DNA from: an uncultured Luteimonas sp.
GTDB taxonomy: Bacteria; Pseudomonadota; Gammaproteobacteria; Xanthomonadales; Xanthomonadaceae
Assembly (NCBI GenBank): GCA_934541015.1
Contig: CAKTDC010000010.1
Span: 1-64,000, forward strand
Length of the DNA: 64,000 bases
Direction: 5' to 3'
Shown: positions 37,989 through 45,614 of the stretch, one piece after another
Layout: each line of letters opens with the position of its first letter
Position numbering within the stretch: the first letter of the stretch is position 1
Made by a program: the position numbers and the translations under genes
The notes under the pieces: generated by a model
The model's input: only the letters and a program-made list of their open reading frames with translations
Databases searched by the model: none
What the model was told of the DNA's origin: nothing

Positions 37989-39275
37989 ATGCAGACCGCA
38001 GACAGGTATCCGCTGCTCGACCGTGCGCCGATCCGCCAGGCGATGGCGGACGGCATCGCACGGTCGCGCGGGCAGGCCCTCGCCGCCGGGGTGTTGTTCC
38101 TCCGGCTGCGCAGGCTGCGCGAGGTGGGCGTGCTGTTCGGCTACGAGGTGGGCGATGCGCTGATGGCGGCGGTGGACGGGCGGATCGCCGAGGCGCTGCG
38201 CGCGGGCGACCGCCATTGGCGCGTGGGCGACGACTGCTTCGTGCTGTCGCTGCCGCTGCTGCGCGACGCCGGCCACGCCGCGCTCGCCGCCGGCAAGCTG
38301 GTGCGCACGCTGCAATCCCCGCTGCAGGCCGGCGGGCGGCGGATCCTGCCGGTGGTCGGCATCGGTATCGCCCTGTTTCCGGAGCATGGCGACGATCCGG
38401 AGACGCTGTGGCGCCAGGCCGACCAGGCCTGCCAGGAGGCCGGGCACAGCGGTGACCGCTATGCCTTCTACAGCGTTCCGGGCGGCCAGGCCGCCTTTTC
38501 CGACGAGGATCTGCATGCGGCGATCGTCTCGAACCAGCTCGAACTGCATCTGCAGCCGATCCTCGACCTGCGCAGCGGCCGCCTCGACCGCTGCGAGGCG
38601 CTGTCGCGCTGGAACCATCCGCTGCTGGGGCCGGTTCCGCCGCAGATGTTCGTCAGCGTCGCCGAGCAGACCGGACTGATCGCGGAGCTGACCCGCTGGG
38701 GCTTGAACGTCGCCCTGCGCCATGTCTCGGACGGGTGGTCGGGCGAGGGCGATGGCGGGGGACCGGGCGTGGCCGTCAACGTGGCGGTCGATGCGCTGCA
38801 GCAAGCGGGCTTCGTCGACCAGGTGCTCGACCAGCTGAGGTTCTGGAAGGTCCCGTCGGAAAAGCTGACCATCGAGATCACCGAGAGCGGCCTGATGCAG
38901 AACCAGGAGCGCTGCGAGCGGCAGCTGCGCGCGCTGCGGGAGGCGGGGGTGGGAGTGGCGATCGACGACTTCGGCACCGGGTATTCGTCGATGGCCTATC
39001 TGCACCGGCTGCCGGCCAACGAGCTGAAGATCGACCGCAGCCTGGTCGGCGACATGCGCAACGACGTCCGCGCGCGCAAGCTGGTCGCGTCGATCATCGA
39101 CGTGGCGCATGGTCTGGGCATGCTTGCGGTCGCCGAAGGCGTCGAGGATGGCGAGACGCTGGCGCTGCTGCGCGCGATGGAGTGCGATCACGCCCAGGGC
39201 TACTACATCGGCGCTCCCGGCCCGGTGGCGGAGGTGCTGCCGAAGTTGGGACGGGACACACTTCCCGGCCTGTAG
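37989..39275 (+). CDS. GGDEF-EAL protein with degenerate GGDEF, probable c-di-GMP phosphodiesterase
   Basis: The 428-residue protein lacks membrane segments. The N-terminal GGDEF-like domain (about 1-175) has VGDDCF in place of the GGDEF loop, so diguanylate cyclase activity is unlikely. The EAL domain (about 180-420) keeps the catalytic set: Glu in CEALSRW, Asn in AVNVAVDAL, Glu in IEITESG, Asp-Asp in DDFGTGYSS, Lys in ELKIDRS, Glu in AEGVED and Gln in QGYY. It should hydrolyse c-di-GMP. It lies just after the HD-GYP gene, giving a paired c-di-GMP module. Confidence 0.9.
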   Translation: MQTADRYPLLDRAPIRQAMADGIARSRGQALAAGVLFLRLRRLREVGVLFGYEVGDALMAAVDGRIAEALRAGDRHWRVGDDCFVLSLPLLRDAGHAALAAGKLVRTLQSPLQAGGRRILPVVGIGIALFPEHGDDPETLWRQADQACQEAGHSGDRYAFYSVPGGQAAFSDEDLHAAIVSNQLELHLQPILDLRSGRLDRCEALSRWNHPLLGPVPPQMFVSVAEQTGLIAELTRWGLNVALRHVSDGWSGEGDGGGPGVAVNVAVDALQQAGFVDQVLDQLRFWKVPSEKLTIEITESGLMQNQERCERQLRALREAGVGVAIDDFGTGYSSMAYLHRLPANELKIDRSLVGDMRNDVRARKLVASIIDVAHGLGMLAVAEGVEDGETLALLRAMECDHAQGYYIGAPGPVAEVLPKLGRDTLPGL

Positions 39276-39449
39276 CCCTGACGGTCCGCGTCCCGGGAAG
39301 CCGTTCGCAGCGTCCGCGGCGACCGTCGCGCGCCAGCCGGCGCCGGGACCGCTGGCGCGTCCGTCGGAGCGGAGCGCCGCGTGAACGGCGGGCCGACCGC
39401 GCGGGGTTCCCGCGCTATCCTTGCGCGACCACGGTGACCGGAGCGGACG

Positions 39450-39803
39450 ATGGCGGTGTATCAGGGCGGGTGCCACTGCGGCGCCATCGCGTTCGAACTC
39501 GATGGCGAGATCAGTGAAGCCTACGACTGCAACTGCTCGATGTGCCGCAGGCGCGGCGGGCTGCTGGGCTTCTTCCCGCGCGAGGCGCTGGTGCTGAAGA
39601 CGCCGGAGACGGCGATGGGCACCTACCGCTTCAACCAGCACCGCATCGAGCACCATTTCTGCCCGGCGTGCGGCATCGCTCCGTTCAGCGAGGGCGTCGA
39701 TCCGCGCAGCGGAACACGCACGGCGGCTGTCAACCTGCGCTGCCTGCCGGCGCTGGACCTGTCGACGCTGAAGATCGTGCAGATCGATGGCGCGAGCCTG
39801 TGA
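39450..39803 (+). CDS. GFA-family zinc-binding protein
   Basis: The 117-residue protein matches the glutathione-dependent formaldehyde-activating-enzyme-like family. It has its zinc-binding cysteines in CHCGAIAF, CNCSMCRR and CPACG, and the typical FNQHRIEHHFC segment. The name reflects a disputed activity; most members have no proven reaction. The ATG start lies after GAGCGGACG. It ends inside the upstream part of the next reading frame, close to the DUF4349 lipoprotein gene, so the two may be cotranscribed. Confidence 0.9.
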   Translation: MAVYQGGCHCGAIAFELDGEISEAYDCNCSMCRRRGGLLGFFPREALVLKTPETAMGTYRFNQHRIEHHFCPACGIAPFSEGVDPRSGTRTAAVNLRCLPALDLSTLKIVQIDGASL

Positions 39804-39828
39804 GCCGGGGCCCCGCGTGGAGCGCACG

Positions 39829-40632
39829 ATGACCGGACGGATGCGTTGGGCCGCGGTACTGTTGGCGGGCACCCTGGCCGCCTGTTCCCAGCCCGGCCCG
39901 GCCGAGCGCTCGGGTTTTGCGGTCGCCAGCGGCGCCGCGTCCGCCCCGGCGGGGGACGGTTCCGGCGCGGCGGACAACTTCCTCGCCTACGAGCACAGCG
40001 CCGTCATCCAGCTTGCCGCGGCGGAGATCCCGGCGCGGGTGCGCGAGGCGCAGGCGGCCTGCGGCGAAGGGCGTTTCGGCCAGTGCGTGGTGTTGAACGT
40101 GCAGCAGGAAGGCGGCGACTCCCCGCAGGCGACCCTGGGCATGCGCATCGTGCCGGCCGGGGTCGAGCCGATGCTGGCGCAGGCCAGCAAGGGATCGGAA
40201 ATCGGCAGCCGCAGCACCCGTGCCGAAGACCTGGCGGTGGTGGTGCGCGACAGCGACATGGCGCAGGCGCGGCTGCGCAGCGAGCGCGAGCGGCTGCAGG
40301 AATTCCAGGCCCGGCGCGACCTGGCCGTGGCGGACATGATTGCGCTGTCCAGGCAGCTGGCCGAGGTCGAGTCGCAGCTCGAGGCGGCCGAGCAGCAGGG
40401 CGCGCAGCACCGGCGGCGGATCGACACCCAGCTGCTCACCCTGCATTTCCGGCCGACCGCGGCACAGGAAAGCGGCAACGAGGTGCTCAAGGCGCTGAAG
40501 GAGTCCGGCTCGATCCTGGCCCACGGCATCGCCTGGACTATCCGCGCGCTGGCCTTCCTGCTGCCGCTGCTGGTCCTGGTGACGGTCGCCGTCGTGATGG
40601 TGCGGCGCTGGCGCCGGCGCCGCCGGACCTGA
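39829..40632 (+). CDS. DUF4349-type lipoprotein
   Basis: The 267-residue product starts with a lipoprotein signal (MRWAAVLLAGTLAAC, lipobox LAAC). An extracytoplasmic domain follows with a coiled-coil stretch (ARLRSERERLQEFQARRDLAVADMIALSRQLAEVESQLEAAEQ, about 145-190), then a C-terminal membrane helix (LAFLLPLLVLVTVAVVMV) with an Arg-rich tail (RRWRRRRR). This layout is typical of DUF4349. The start at 39829 was chosen over an upstream in-frame ATG at 39787 because the signal begins there. Function is unknown. Confidence 0.8.
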   Translation: MTGRMRWAAVLLAGTLAACSQPGPAERSGFAVASGAASAPAGDGSGAADNFLAYEHSAVIQLAAAEIPARVREAQAACGEGRFGQCVVLNVQQEGGDSPQATLGMRIVPAGVEPMLAQASKGSEIGSRSTRAEDLAVVVRDSDMAQARLRSERERLQEFQARRDLAVADMIALSRQLAEVESQLEAAEQQGAQHRRRIDTQLLTLHFRPTAAQESGNEVLKALKESGSILAHGIAWTIRALAFLLPLLVLVTVAVVMVRRWRRRRRT

Positions 40633-40659
40633 TCATTCCCCATCGTGCGAGGATCCGTC

Positions 40660-41556
40660 ATGCTGCGTCACGCCGCCCTGGCCCTGGCCCTGTTCACCGC
40701 CGCGCTCGCTCCCGGCGTCGCCCTGGCCGAATGCGCGCCGGAAGGGATGAACCGCCAGTCCCTGCAGACGCTCAGGACCCTGGGCTTCGCGGTGCCGGAC
40801 GCGGCCGATCGCGCGAAGCTCGCCAAGGGCCTGGTGGAGTGCCTGGGCGATCCCGACCCGTCGCTGCGCGACGGCATCGCCTACGAGGGCCTGACCCACT
40901 GGATGCGCGCCGGCCAGATCGACAGCGACACGCTGCGCACCCTGACCGCCCGCCTGTACGCCATCGTCGAGGGTGGTGAAGGCGAAGGCTTCGCGCGCCC
41001 GTTCGCCGCACTGGTGCTGTCGGAGGTCGCGCGCACCAACCGCATCGCGCCGTGGATGACGCCGGTCGAGCGTGCAACGATGGTCGAGAAGGCCTCCGCC
41101 TATCTGGAAACGGTGGAGGACTACCGTGGCTTCGACGACCGCGAGGGCTGGCGCCACGGCGTCGCCCACGGCGCCGACTGGCTGATGCAGCTGGCGCTCG
41201 ATCCCGCGCTCGAGCGCGCCCATGCCGAGCGCATGCTGCGGGCGCTGGCGGTGCAGATCGTTCCCGGGTCGGCCCATCCCTACGTCTTCGGTGAGCCGGG
41301 CAGGCTGGTGCGGCCGGTGGTCGCGATCGCGCGCCAGGGCCTGTACACCGGCGAGGAGTGGCGTGCGTGGATGCTGCGCCTGCCGCCGCGCATCGGCGAG
41401 GCCGAACACGCCTATGCCGACAGCGACTGGCTCACCCGGCGCCACGACCTGCTCGCGTTCTTCACCAGCCTGTACCTGGAGGCCGACCAGAGCAGCGAAC
41501 CGGCGGTGCAGGCGCTGAAGCCGGCGCTGGTGGCGGCGCTGAAGACGGTCCCCTGA
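40660..41556 (+). CDS. DUF2785 family exported protein
   Basis: A 298-residue protein with a Sec signal peptide (MLRHAALALALFTAALAPGVALA) and an all-helical domain of DUF2785 type, with RDGIAYEGLTHW, FARPFAALVLSEVAR, and the conserved YLETVEDYRGFDDREGWRHGVAHGADWLMQLA. Its activity is unknown. The ATG after GAGGATCC was preferred over a GTG five codons upstream. It follows the DUF4349 gene with 27 bases between, probably in one operon. Confidence 0.85.
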   Translation: MLRHAALALALFTAALAPGVALAECAPEGMNRQSLQTLRTLGFAVPDAADRAKLAKGLVECLGDPDPSLRDGIAYEGLTHWMRAGQIDSDTLRTLTARLYAIVEGGEGEGFARPFAALVLSEVARTNRIAPWMTPVERATMVEKASAYLETVEDYRGFDDREGWRHGVAHGADWLMQLALDPALERAHAERMLRALAVQIVPGSAHPYVFGEPGRLVRPVVAIARQGLYTGEEWRAWMLRLPPRIGEAEHAYADSDWLTRRHDLLAFFTSLYLEADQSSEPAVQALKPALVAALKTVP

Positions 41557-41713
41557 CGCGGGGAAGGACCGGCTGCAGGCATGCCGGACCGGCCGTGCCT
41601 GTCGCGCCGACCGTCCGGCGCCCGCCGCGGGCCCGGGCGATGGCCGCGGATTTGCCGCGCGCCGGGCCTTTTGCCAGACTCCGGGAACATCCATCTTCCC
41701 CTGGAGAACGGCG

Positions 41714-42670
41714 ATGACGACCCGTCGCGACTGCCTGAAGTTCTCGCTGGCTGCAGGACTGGCGGCCGCCTTCCCGCATGGCCGCCTGCTCGCCGAGGCC
41801 GCCGCCGGCCCGCTGCTGGCGCGGGCGATACCGTCGAGCGGCGAGCGGGTGCCCCTGATCGGCCTGGGCAGTTCGGCCACGTTCTCGCAGGTCGCCCGCA
41901 GCGAGGATGTCTCGGCCCTGGGCGATGTGCTCAAGACCCTGGTGGACAACGGCGGCAGCGTGTTCGATACCGCGCCCAGCTACGGCGCTTCGGAGGAGGT
42001 CGCCGGGCAGATCGCGCGCGAGCTGGGGCTCACCGACAGGATGTTCTGGGCGACCAAGGTCAACGTGGTCCCGCGGGGAGAACAGAAGGCGGACCCGGCC
42101 AGGGCCCGCGAGCAGATCGAAACCTCGTTCCGGCGGATCGGCAAGGAGAAGATCGACCTGATCCAGGTCCACAACCTCGCCGACATCCCGACCCAGCTGG
42201 CGATCCTGCAGGAGTACAAGGCGGCCGGGCGGGTGCGCTACGTAGGCGTGACCTCGACCAGCAAGCCCGCGTATCCGCGGCTGATCGAGGCGATGGAGCA
42301 GGAGACGCTGGATTTCATCGGCGTGGACTACGCGGTCGACAACCGCGACATCGAGGACACCATCCTGCCGCTGGCGCAGCGGCGCGGGATCGGCGTGCTG
42401 GTGTACATGCCGTTCGGGCGCACCCGGCTGTGGCGGCGGATCGGCGACCGGCCGCTGCCGGACTGGGCCGCGGACTTCGACGCGCATTCCTGGGCACAGT
42501 TCATGCTCAAGTTCGCCGCCTCGCATCCGGCGGTGACCTGCGTCACCCCGGCCACCAGCCGCGCCGGCAACATGCTCGACAACCTCGGCGCCGCCCGCGG
42601 CCGGCTGCCGGACGCGGCGCAGCGCCGACGCATGGCCGAGTTCGTCGACGCCCTGCCGCAGGTGGAGTGA
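41714..42670 (+). CDS. Tat-exported aldo/keto reductase
   Basis: The 318-residue protein begins MTTRRDCLKFSLAAGLAAAFPHG, a twin-arginine export signal, then an aldo/keto reductase barrel. The catalytic residues are Asp and Tyr in FDTAPSYGASEEV, Lys in ATKVN and His in IQVHNL. It is clearly related to the product of 30516-31493 throughout (for example IPSSGERVPLIGLGSSATF against IPSTGESLPAIGVGTSGSYE, and the C-terminal SWAQMFLKFAI/SWAQFMLKFAA). The physiological substrate is unknown and the use of an exported AKR is unusual. The start is well supported by GGAGAACGGCG. Confidence 0.88.
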   Translation: MTTRRDCLKFSLAAGLAAAFPHGRLLAEAAAGPLLARAIPSSGERVPLIGLGSSATFSQVARSEDVSALGDVLKTLVDNGGSVFDTAPSYGASEEVAGQIARELGLTDRMFWATKVNVVPRGEQKADPARAREQIETSFRRIGKEKIDLIQVHNLADIPTQLAILQEYKAAGRVRYVGVTSTSKPAYPRLIEAMEQETLDFIGVDYAVDNRDIEDTILPLAQRRGIGVLVYMPFGRTRLWRRIGDRPLPDWAADFDAHSWAQFMLKFAASHPAVTCVTPATSRAGNMLDNLGAARGRLPDAAQRRRMAEFVDALPQVE

Positions 42671-42700
42671 CCCGCACCCGCAGCGCGGCGGTCCACCTGG

Positions 42701-42826
42701 CCAACTGGTCGAACTGGTCGAACCGGGCGAACCGGGCGAACCGGGCGAACCGGGCGAACCGGGCGAACCGGGCCGAACGGGCCGAACGGGCCGAACGGGC
42801 CGAACGGGCCAAGCTGGTCGAACTAG
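42701..42826. repeat. Nine-base tandem repeat array
   Basis: About 14 units of nine bases: two diverged leaders (CCAACTGGT, CGAACTGGT), six exact CGAACCGGG, four exact CCGAACGGG, then two diverged ends (CCAAGCTGG, TCGAACTAG). It sits after the aldo/keto reductase stop in non-coding DNA. The two inner unit types indicate two expansion events by slippage. A nine-base period keeps a reading frame open (Asn-Arg-Ala then Ala-Glu-Arg repeats), but I see no start or context for a protein. Confidence 0.9.
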
Positions 42827-42859
42827 GCTCACCTGGCCCGTGCCGGCCAGCTTGCCGTC

Positions 42860-42879
42860 ATCCCGGCGAAAGCCGGGAT
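42860..42879. repeat. Short palindrome with GAAA loop (REP-like)
   Basis: ATCCCGGC, loop GAAA, GCCGGGAT, followed by CCATTTTGATC. It resembles the palindromes near 24451 and 60541 and could also act as a terminator for the converging aldo/keto reductase gene and the gene at 42905-43201. The T run on either side is weak. Confidence 0.55.
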
Positions 42880-42904
42880 CCATTTTGATCTGCCGCAGCG
42901 CTCC

Positions 42905-43201
42905 CTACTCCCCTTCGTCGTCCTCGATCTCCACCAGCGCATCGAGCTCGAACGCCAGCGCCTCGACCGCCTCGCGCACCTTGCGCGCGGTGGCGGTGTT
43001 GGGCACTTCCACCTCGATGCCGTGGGTGTCGGCGCCGCGGGTATCGTGCAGGCCGGCGGAACTGGAGTCGGCGTCGTCCATGTGCGGCATCAGATCGTCG
43101 ACTTCCTCGACGTGTTCGATGCCGTCCAGGCTCTGCAGCAGGTTGATGATGGCGCGGGCGTGGTCGTCGCTGCCGGCGACGCGGAATCGGAGCAGGGCCA
43201 T
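42905..43201 (-). CDS. Small acidic cytoplasmic protein of unknown function
   Basis: The 98-residue protein (MALLRFRVAGSDDHARAIINLLQSLDGIEHVEEVDD...) has an acidic C-terminus (EIEDDEGE) and a beta-alpha pattern reminiscent of an ACT-like or ferredoxin-like fold: a strand LLRFRVAG, a helix HARAIINLLQSLDG and a strand IEHVEEVDD. No family is identified. It is a separate unit: the upstream peptidylprolyl isomerase gene on the same strand ends 80 bases away. Confidence 0.65.
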   Translation of the reverse strand: MALLRFRVAGSDDHARAIINLLQSLDGIEHVEEVDDLMPHMDDADSSSAGLHDTRGADTHGIEVEVPNTATARKVREAVEALAFELDALVEIEDDEGE

Positions 43202-43281
43202 GCTGTCCTCGGCGTGGTGGGGTGCAGGCGCAGGCTAGGATGCCGCGGGCATAGCCGGCGTGAGGACGGCGCCGGGCCCGT

Positions 43282-44220
43282 TCAGCCGCCACCGCCCGTG
43301 CGCACCGGGATGGCGAGGTTGCACAGGTCGACGTGCCCGGCCGGGCGCAGGTAGAAATCGTCGCGGCGGTTGCGGCGGGACTCGACCCAGGCGTCGAAGG
43401 TCGGGGTGTCGGTGCGCAGCACTTCGACGCGCTCGCGCCGCTCCGGCGGCAGTTCCGAGGCCAGGGTGATGGCGCGGATCGGCGTGCGCCGGGCCGGGTC
43501 CTCGTAGAACCCCATCGGTTCGGGGCCGCGGGGCGTCGCGCTGAGCAGCTCCATGCCGCGGATCACGCGGCCGACCACGGTGATGTTGCGGTCGAGCTGC
43601 CGCGGCGACTGCCCGGTGACCACGTACAGCTCGGCGCCGATGCTGCTGTCGGGCGCCAGGTCGCGGCCGGCGCCCAGCGCGCCGTAGCAGTGGGCCATCC
43701 ACGCCTGGCCGTCGGCGCCGTCGCGGCCGGCGGGAAACCCTTCGGCGAATCCGGCCTGCGTGGCCCAGCCGTCGCGGTCGGGCAGGACGTGGAAGGGCAG
43801 GCCGCGCGCGCTGCGTTCGAACTCGGCCGGCAGCCTGCGTTTCACCCCGTCCATCTGCGCCAGCTGCTGTTCCCACTGCGCCTGGTCCTCGACGTTGGCG
43901 CCGAACTGGACCACGAAGTTGTCGTGCGAGCGGTAGATGCCGGTGCCGTCCCAGAAACCGTTGCGCGCCAGCGCGCGGATGTTCTCGGCGTGTGCGGGCG
44001 CGAACGCCGGGGCCAGCTCGATCACCACCCGCCCGGCGTCCAGGTCCATGTAGAGGGTGTTTTCCGCGTCCGGCGTGCGCCAGTCGGAAGGCGCGGACGC
44101 CTCCAGGATCTGCTGCGAGGTGCGCGGTGGCGGATCGTCGGCCGCGGGGGCCGCAGGAGACAGGGCGGCGAGGACGGCGAGGAGGGCGGTCGCGATGACG
44201 CTGGGGCGGCGGCTGGACAT
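43282..44220 (-). CDS. Exported cyclophilin-type peptidylprolyl isomerase
   Basis: The 312-residue product starts with a Sec signal ([26 protein letters not shown]). It shows a cyclophilin-like domain with [48 protein letters not shown], and [14 protein letters not shown]. The usual motif order is kept but the catalytic core segment FHR...GF.IQGGD is altered, and a long insertion carries [10 protein letters not shown]. It is probably a periplasmic folding helper; isomerase activity cannot be told from sequence. It is divergent from the padR operon, sharing a 115-base control region. Confidence 0.82.
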   Translation of the reverse strand: MSSRRPSVIATALLAVLAALSPAAPAADDPPPRTSQQILEASAPSDWRTPDAENTLYMDLDAGRVVIELAPAFAPAHAENIRALARNGFWDGTGIYRSHDNFVVQFGANVEDQAQWEQQLAQMDGVKRRLPAEFERSARGLPFHVLPDRDGWATQAGFAEGFPAGRDGADGQAWMAHCYGALGAGRDLAPDSSIGAELYVVTGQSPRQLDRNITVVGRVIRGMELLSATPRGPEPMGFYEDPARRTPIRAITLASELPPERRERVEVLRTDTPTFDAWVESRRNRRDDFYLRPAGHVDLCNLAIPVRTGGGG

Positions 44221-44284
44221 GGCACTTCCGTTGCTGGCGGGACCGCGATTGTGGCCGGGATCGGTCCGTCGGGACTAATGGCAC

Positions 44285-44313
44285 ATTCACTATAGCGAAC
44301 TGAACAATAGTAT
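44285..44313 (+). promoter_or_regulatory. Promoter with palindrome upstream of padR-like gene
   Basis: A -35-like TTCACT (44285-44290) and -10-like TAGTAT (44308-44313) are 17 bases apart. Arms ACTAT (44289-44293) and ATAGT (44307-44311) form an inverted repeat across the spacer, a likely operator for the PadR protein itself. GGAGGAGG (44323-44330) lies before the GTG start at 44336; an ATG at 44331 opens a two-codon frame ATGGCGTGA that overlaps the start. Confidence 0.5.
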
Positions 44314-44335
44314 CTCCCCATCGGAGGAGGATGGC

Positions 44336-44713
44336 GTGACCGAAGGCGACGACAGCAGTGACCTGCAGCTGCGCAAGTTCCAGAAGGAACTGAGCGCGGG
44401 AACGGTGTCGCTGGTCCTGCTGGCGGTGCTGGCGCACTCGCGCGAGCCGCTCTACGGCTACCAGATCGCCAAGACCCTGGAGCGCTTCGGCGACGGCGTG
44501 CTCAGCGGCAAGCAGAGCGCGCTGTATCCGGTGCTGCGCAACCTGCAGGCGGCGGGGCTGCTGGACAGTTTCGTCGAGCCATCCGATTCCGGGCCGCCGC
44601 GGCGCTACTACCGGATCACCGCGCAGGGCGGGGCGGTGCTGCGTGACTGGGCGGCGGCCTGGCGCGCAACCCGCGATTCCGTCGATTCCGTGCTGGAGGG
44701 CACACCCGAATGA
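44336..44713 (+). CDS. PadR-family transcriptional regulator
   Basis: The 125-residue protein has the PadR winged helix: a helix-turn-helix with LLAVLAHSREPLYGYQIAKTLERFGDG, then KQSALYPVLRNLQAAGLLDSF and the RRYYRITAQGGAVLRDW wing. PadR proteins are usually repressors of nearby genes, often membrane or export functions. Its stop overlaps the start of the HAAS/sensor-domain gene (ATGA), the usual pairing for this family. The GTG start follows an excellent GGAGGAGG. A palindrome in the promoter suggests autoregulation. Confidence 0.93.
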   Translation: MTEGDDSSDLQLRKFQKELSAGTVSLVLLAVLAHSREPLYGYQIAKTLERFGDGVLSGKQSALYPVLRNLQAAGLLDSFVEPSDSGPPRRYYRITAQGGAVLRDWAAAWRATRDSVDSVLEGTPE

Positions 44714-45609
44714 ACACCGAACGGCTCCCGACGACGATCCCCGAATACCTGGACCTGCTGCGCAAGTCGCTGGCCGGCGCCGATCCGGCGCTGGTGCAGG
44801 ACGCGCTCTACGACGCCGAGGAATACCTGCGCTCGGAGCTGGCGGAGAATCCGCAGCGCAGCGAGGCCGAGGTCATCGCCTCGGTGGCGTCGAGCTACGG
44901 CGCGCCCGACGAGGTCGCCGACATCTACCGCGACACCGAGATCAGGGTGCAGACCGCGCTGCGCCCGCCGCCGCCGCCGCCGCGCACCTCGCTGGCGGGG
45001 CGGCTGTTCGGCGTGTTCACCGATCCGCGTGCGTACACGGCGCTGTTCTACATGCTGCTGTCGCTGGTCAGCGGCATCTTCTACTTCACCTGGGTGGTGA
45101 CCGGCTTCTCGCTCTCGCTGGGGCTGGTGATCATCATCGTCGGCATCCCGCTGCTGATCCTGTTCTTCGGCTCGGTGCGGGTGCTGTCGCTGGTCGAGGG
45201 CAGGCTGGTGGAGGCGATGCTCGGCGAACGCATGCCGCGACGACCCACCTATACCGCCCGCGACCGCGGCCTGTGGCAGCGCATCGGCGAGATGTTCACC
45301 GACCCGCGCACCTGGTCGACCCTGCTGTACCTGGTGCTGATGCTGCCGCTGGGCGTGGCCTATTTCAGCATCGCCGTCGGCCTGCTGTCGCTGGCGCTGT
45401 CGCTGATCCTGAGCCCGTTCGCGCTGCTGCCGGGCGTGCACCTGTCGGTGTGGATGTTCGGCGTGGACATCCCCGACGAGATGCCGTGGATGCTGCCGCT
45501 GCTGGCCGGCGTGGGCGTGCTGCTGCTGGCGCTGACCCTGCACCTGGCGCGCGGCATCGGCCGGATCCACGCCGGCGTGGCCAAGCACCTGCTGGTCAAG
45601 ACCGCGTAG
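44710..45609 (+). CDS. HAAS/DUF1700 membrane protein with sensor domain
   Basis: The 299-residue protein begins with a cytoplasmic HAAS-type region (PEYLDLLRKSLAGADPALVQDALYDAEEYLRSELAEN), followed by a Pro-rich linker. A sensor-like membrane part with about six helices (residues 105-285) contains two similar halves beginning GRLFGVFTDPRAYTALFY and GEMFTDPRTWSTLLY. HAAS proteins are paired with PadR regulators in many bacteria and may hold the repressor or sense the membrane. It is translationally coupled to the padR gene and precedes a hydrolase gene. Confidence 0.85.
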   Translation: MNTERLPTTIPEYLDLLRKSLAGADPALVQDALYDAEEYLRSELAENPQRSEAEVIASVASSYGAPDEVADIYRDTEIRVQTALRPPPPPPRTSLAGRLFGVFTDPRAYTALFYMLLSLVSGIFYFTWVVTGFSLSLGLVIIIVGIPLLILFFGSVRVLSLVEGRLVEAMLGERMPRRPTYTARDRGLWQRIGEMFTDPRTWSTLLYLVLMLPLGVAYFSIAVGLLSLALSLILSPFALLPGVHLSVWMFGVDIPDEMPWMLPLLAGVGVLLLALTLHLARGIGRIHAGVAKHLLVKTA

Positions 45610-45614
45610 GAGAC

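Noticed and set aside
42701..42826. CRISPR array
   Set aside because: The units are nine bases with no spacers; it is a simple tandem repeat.
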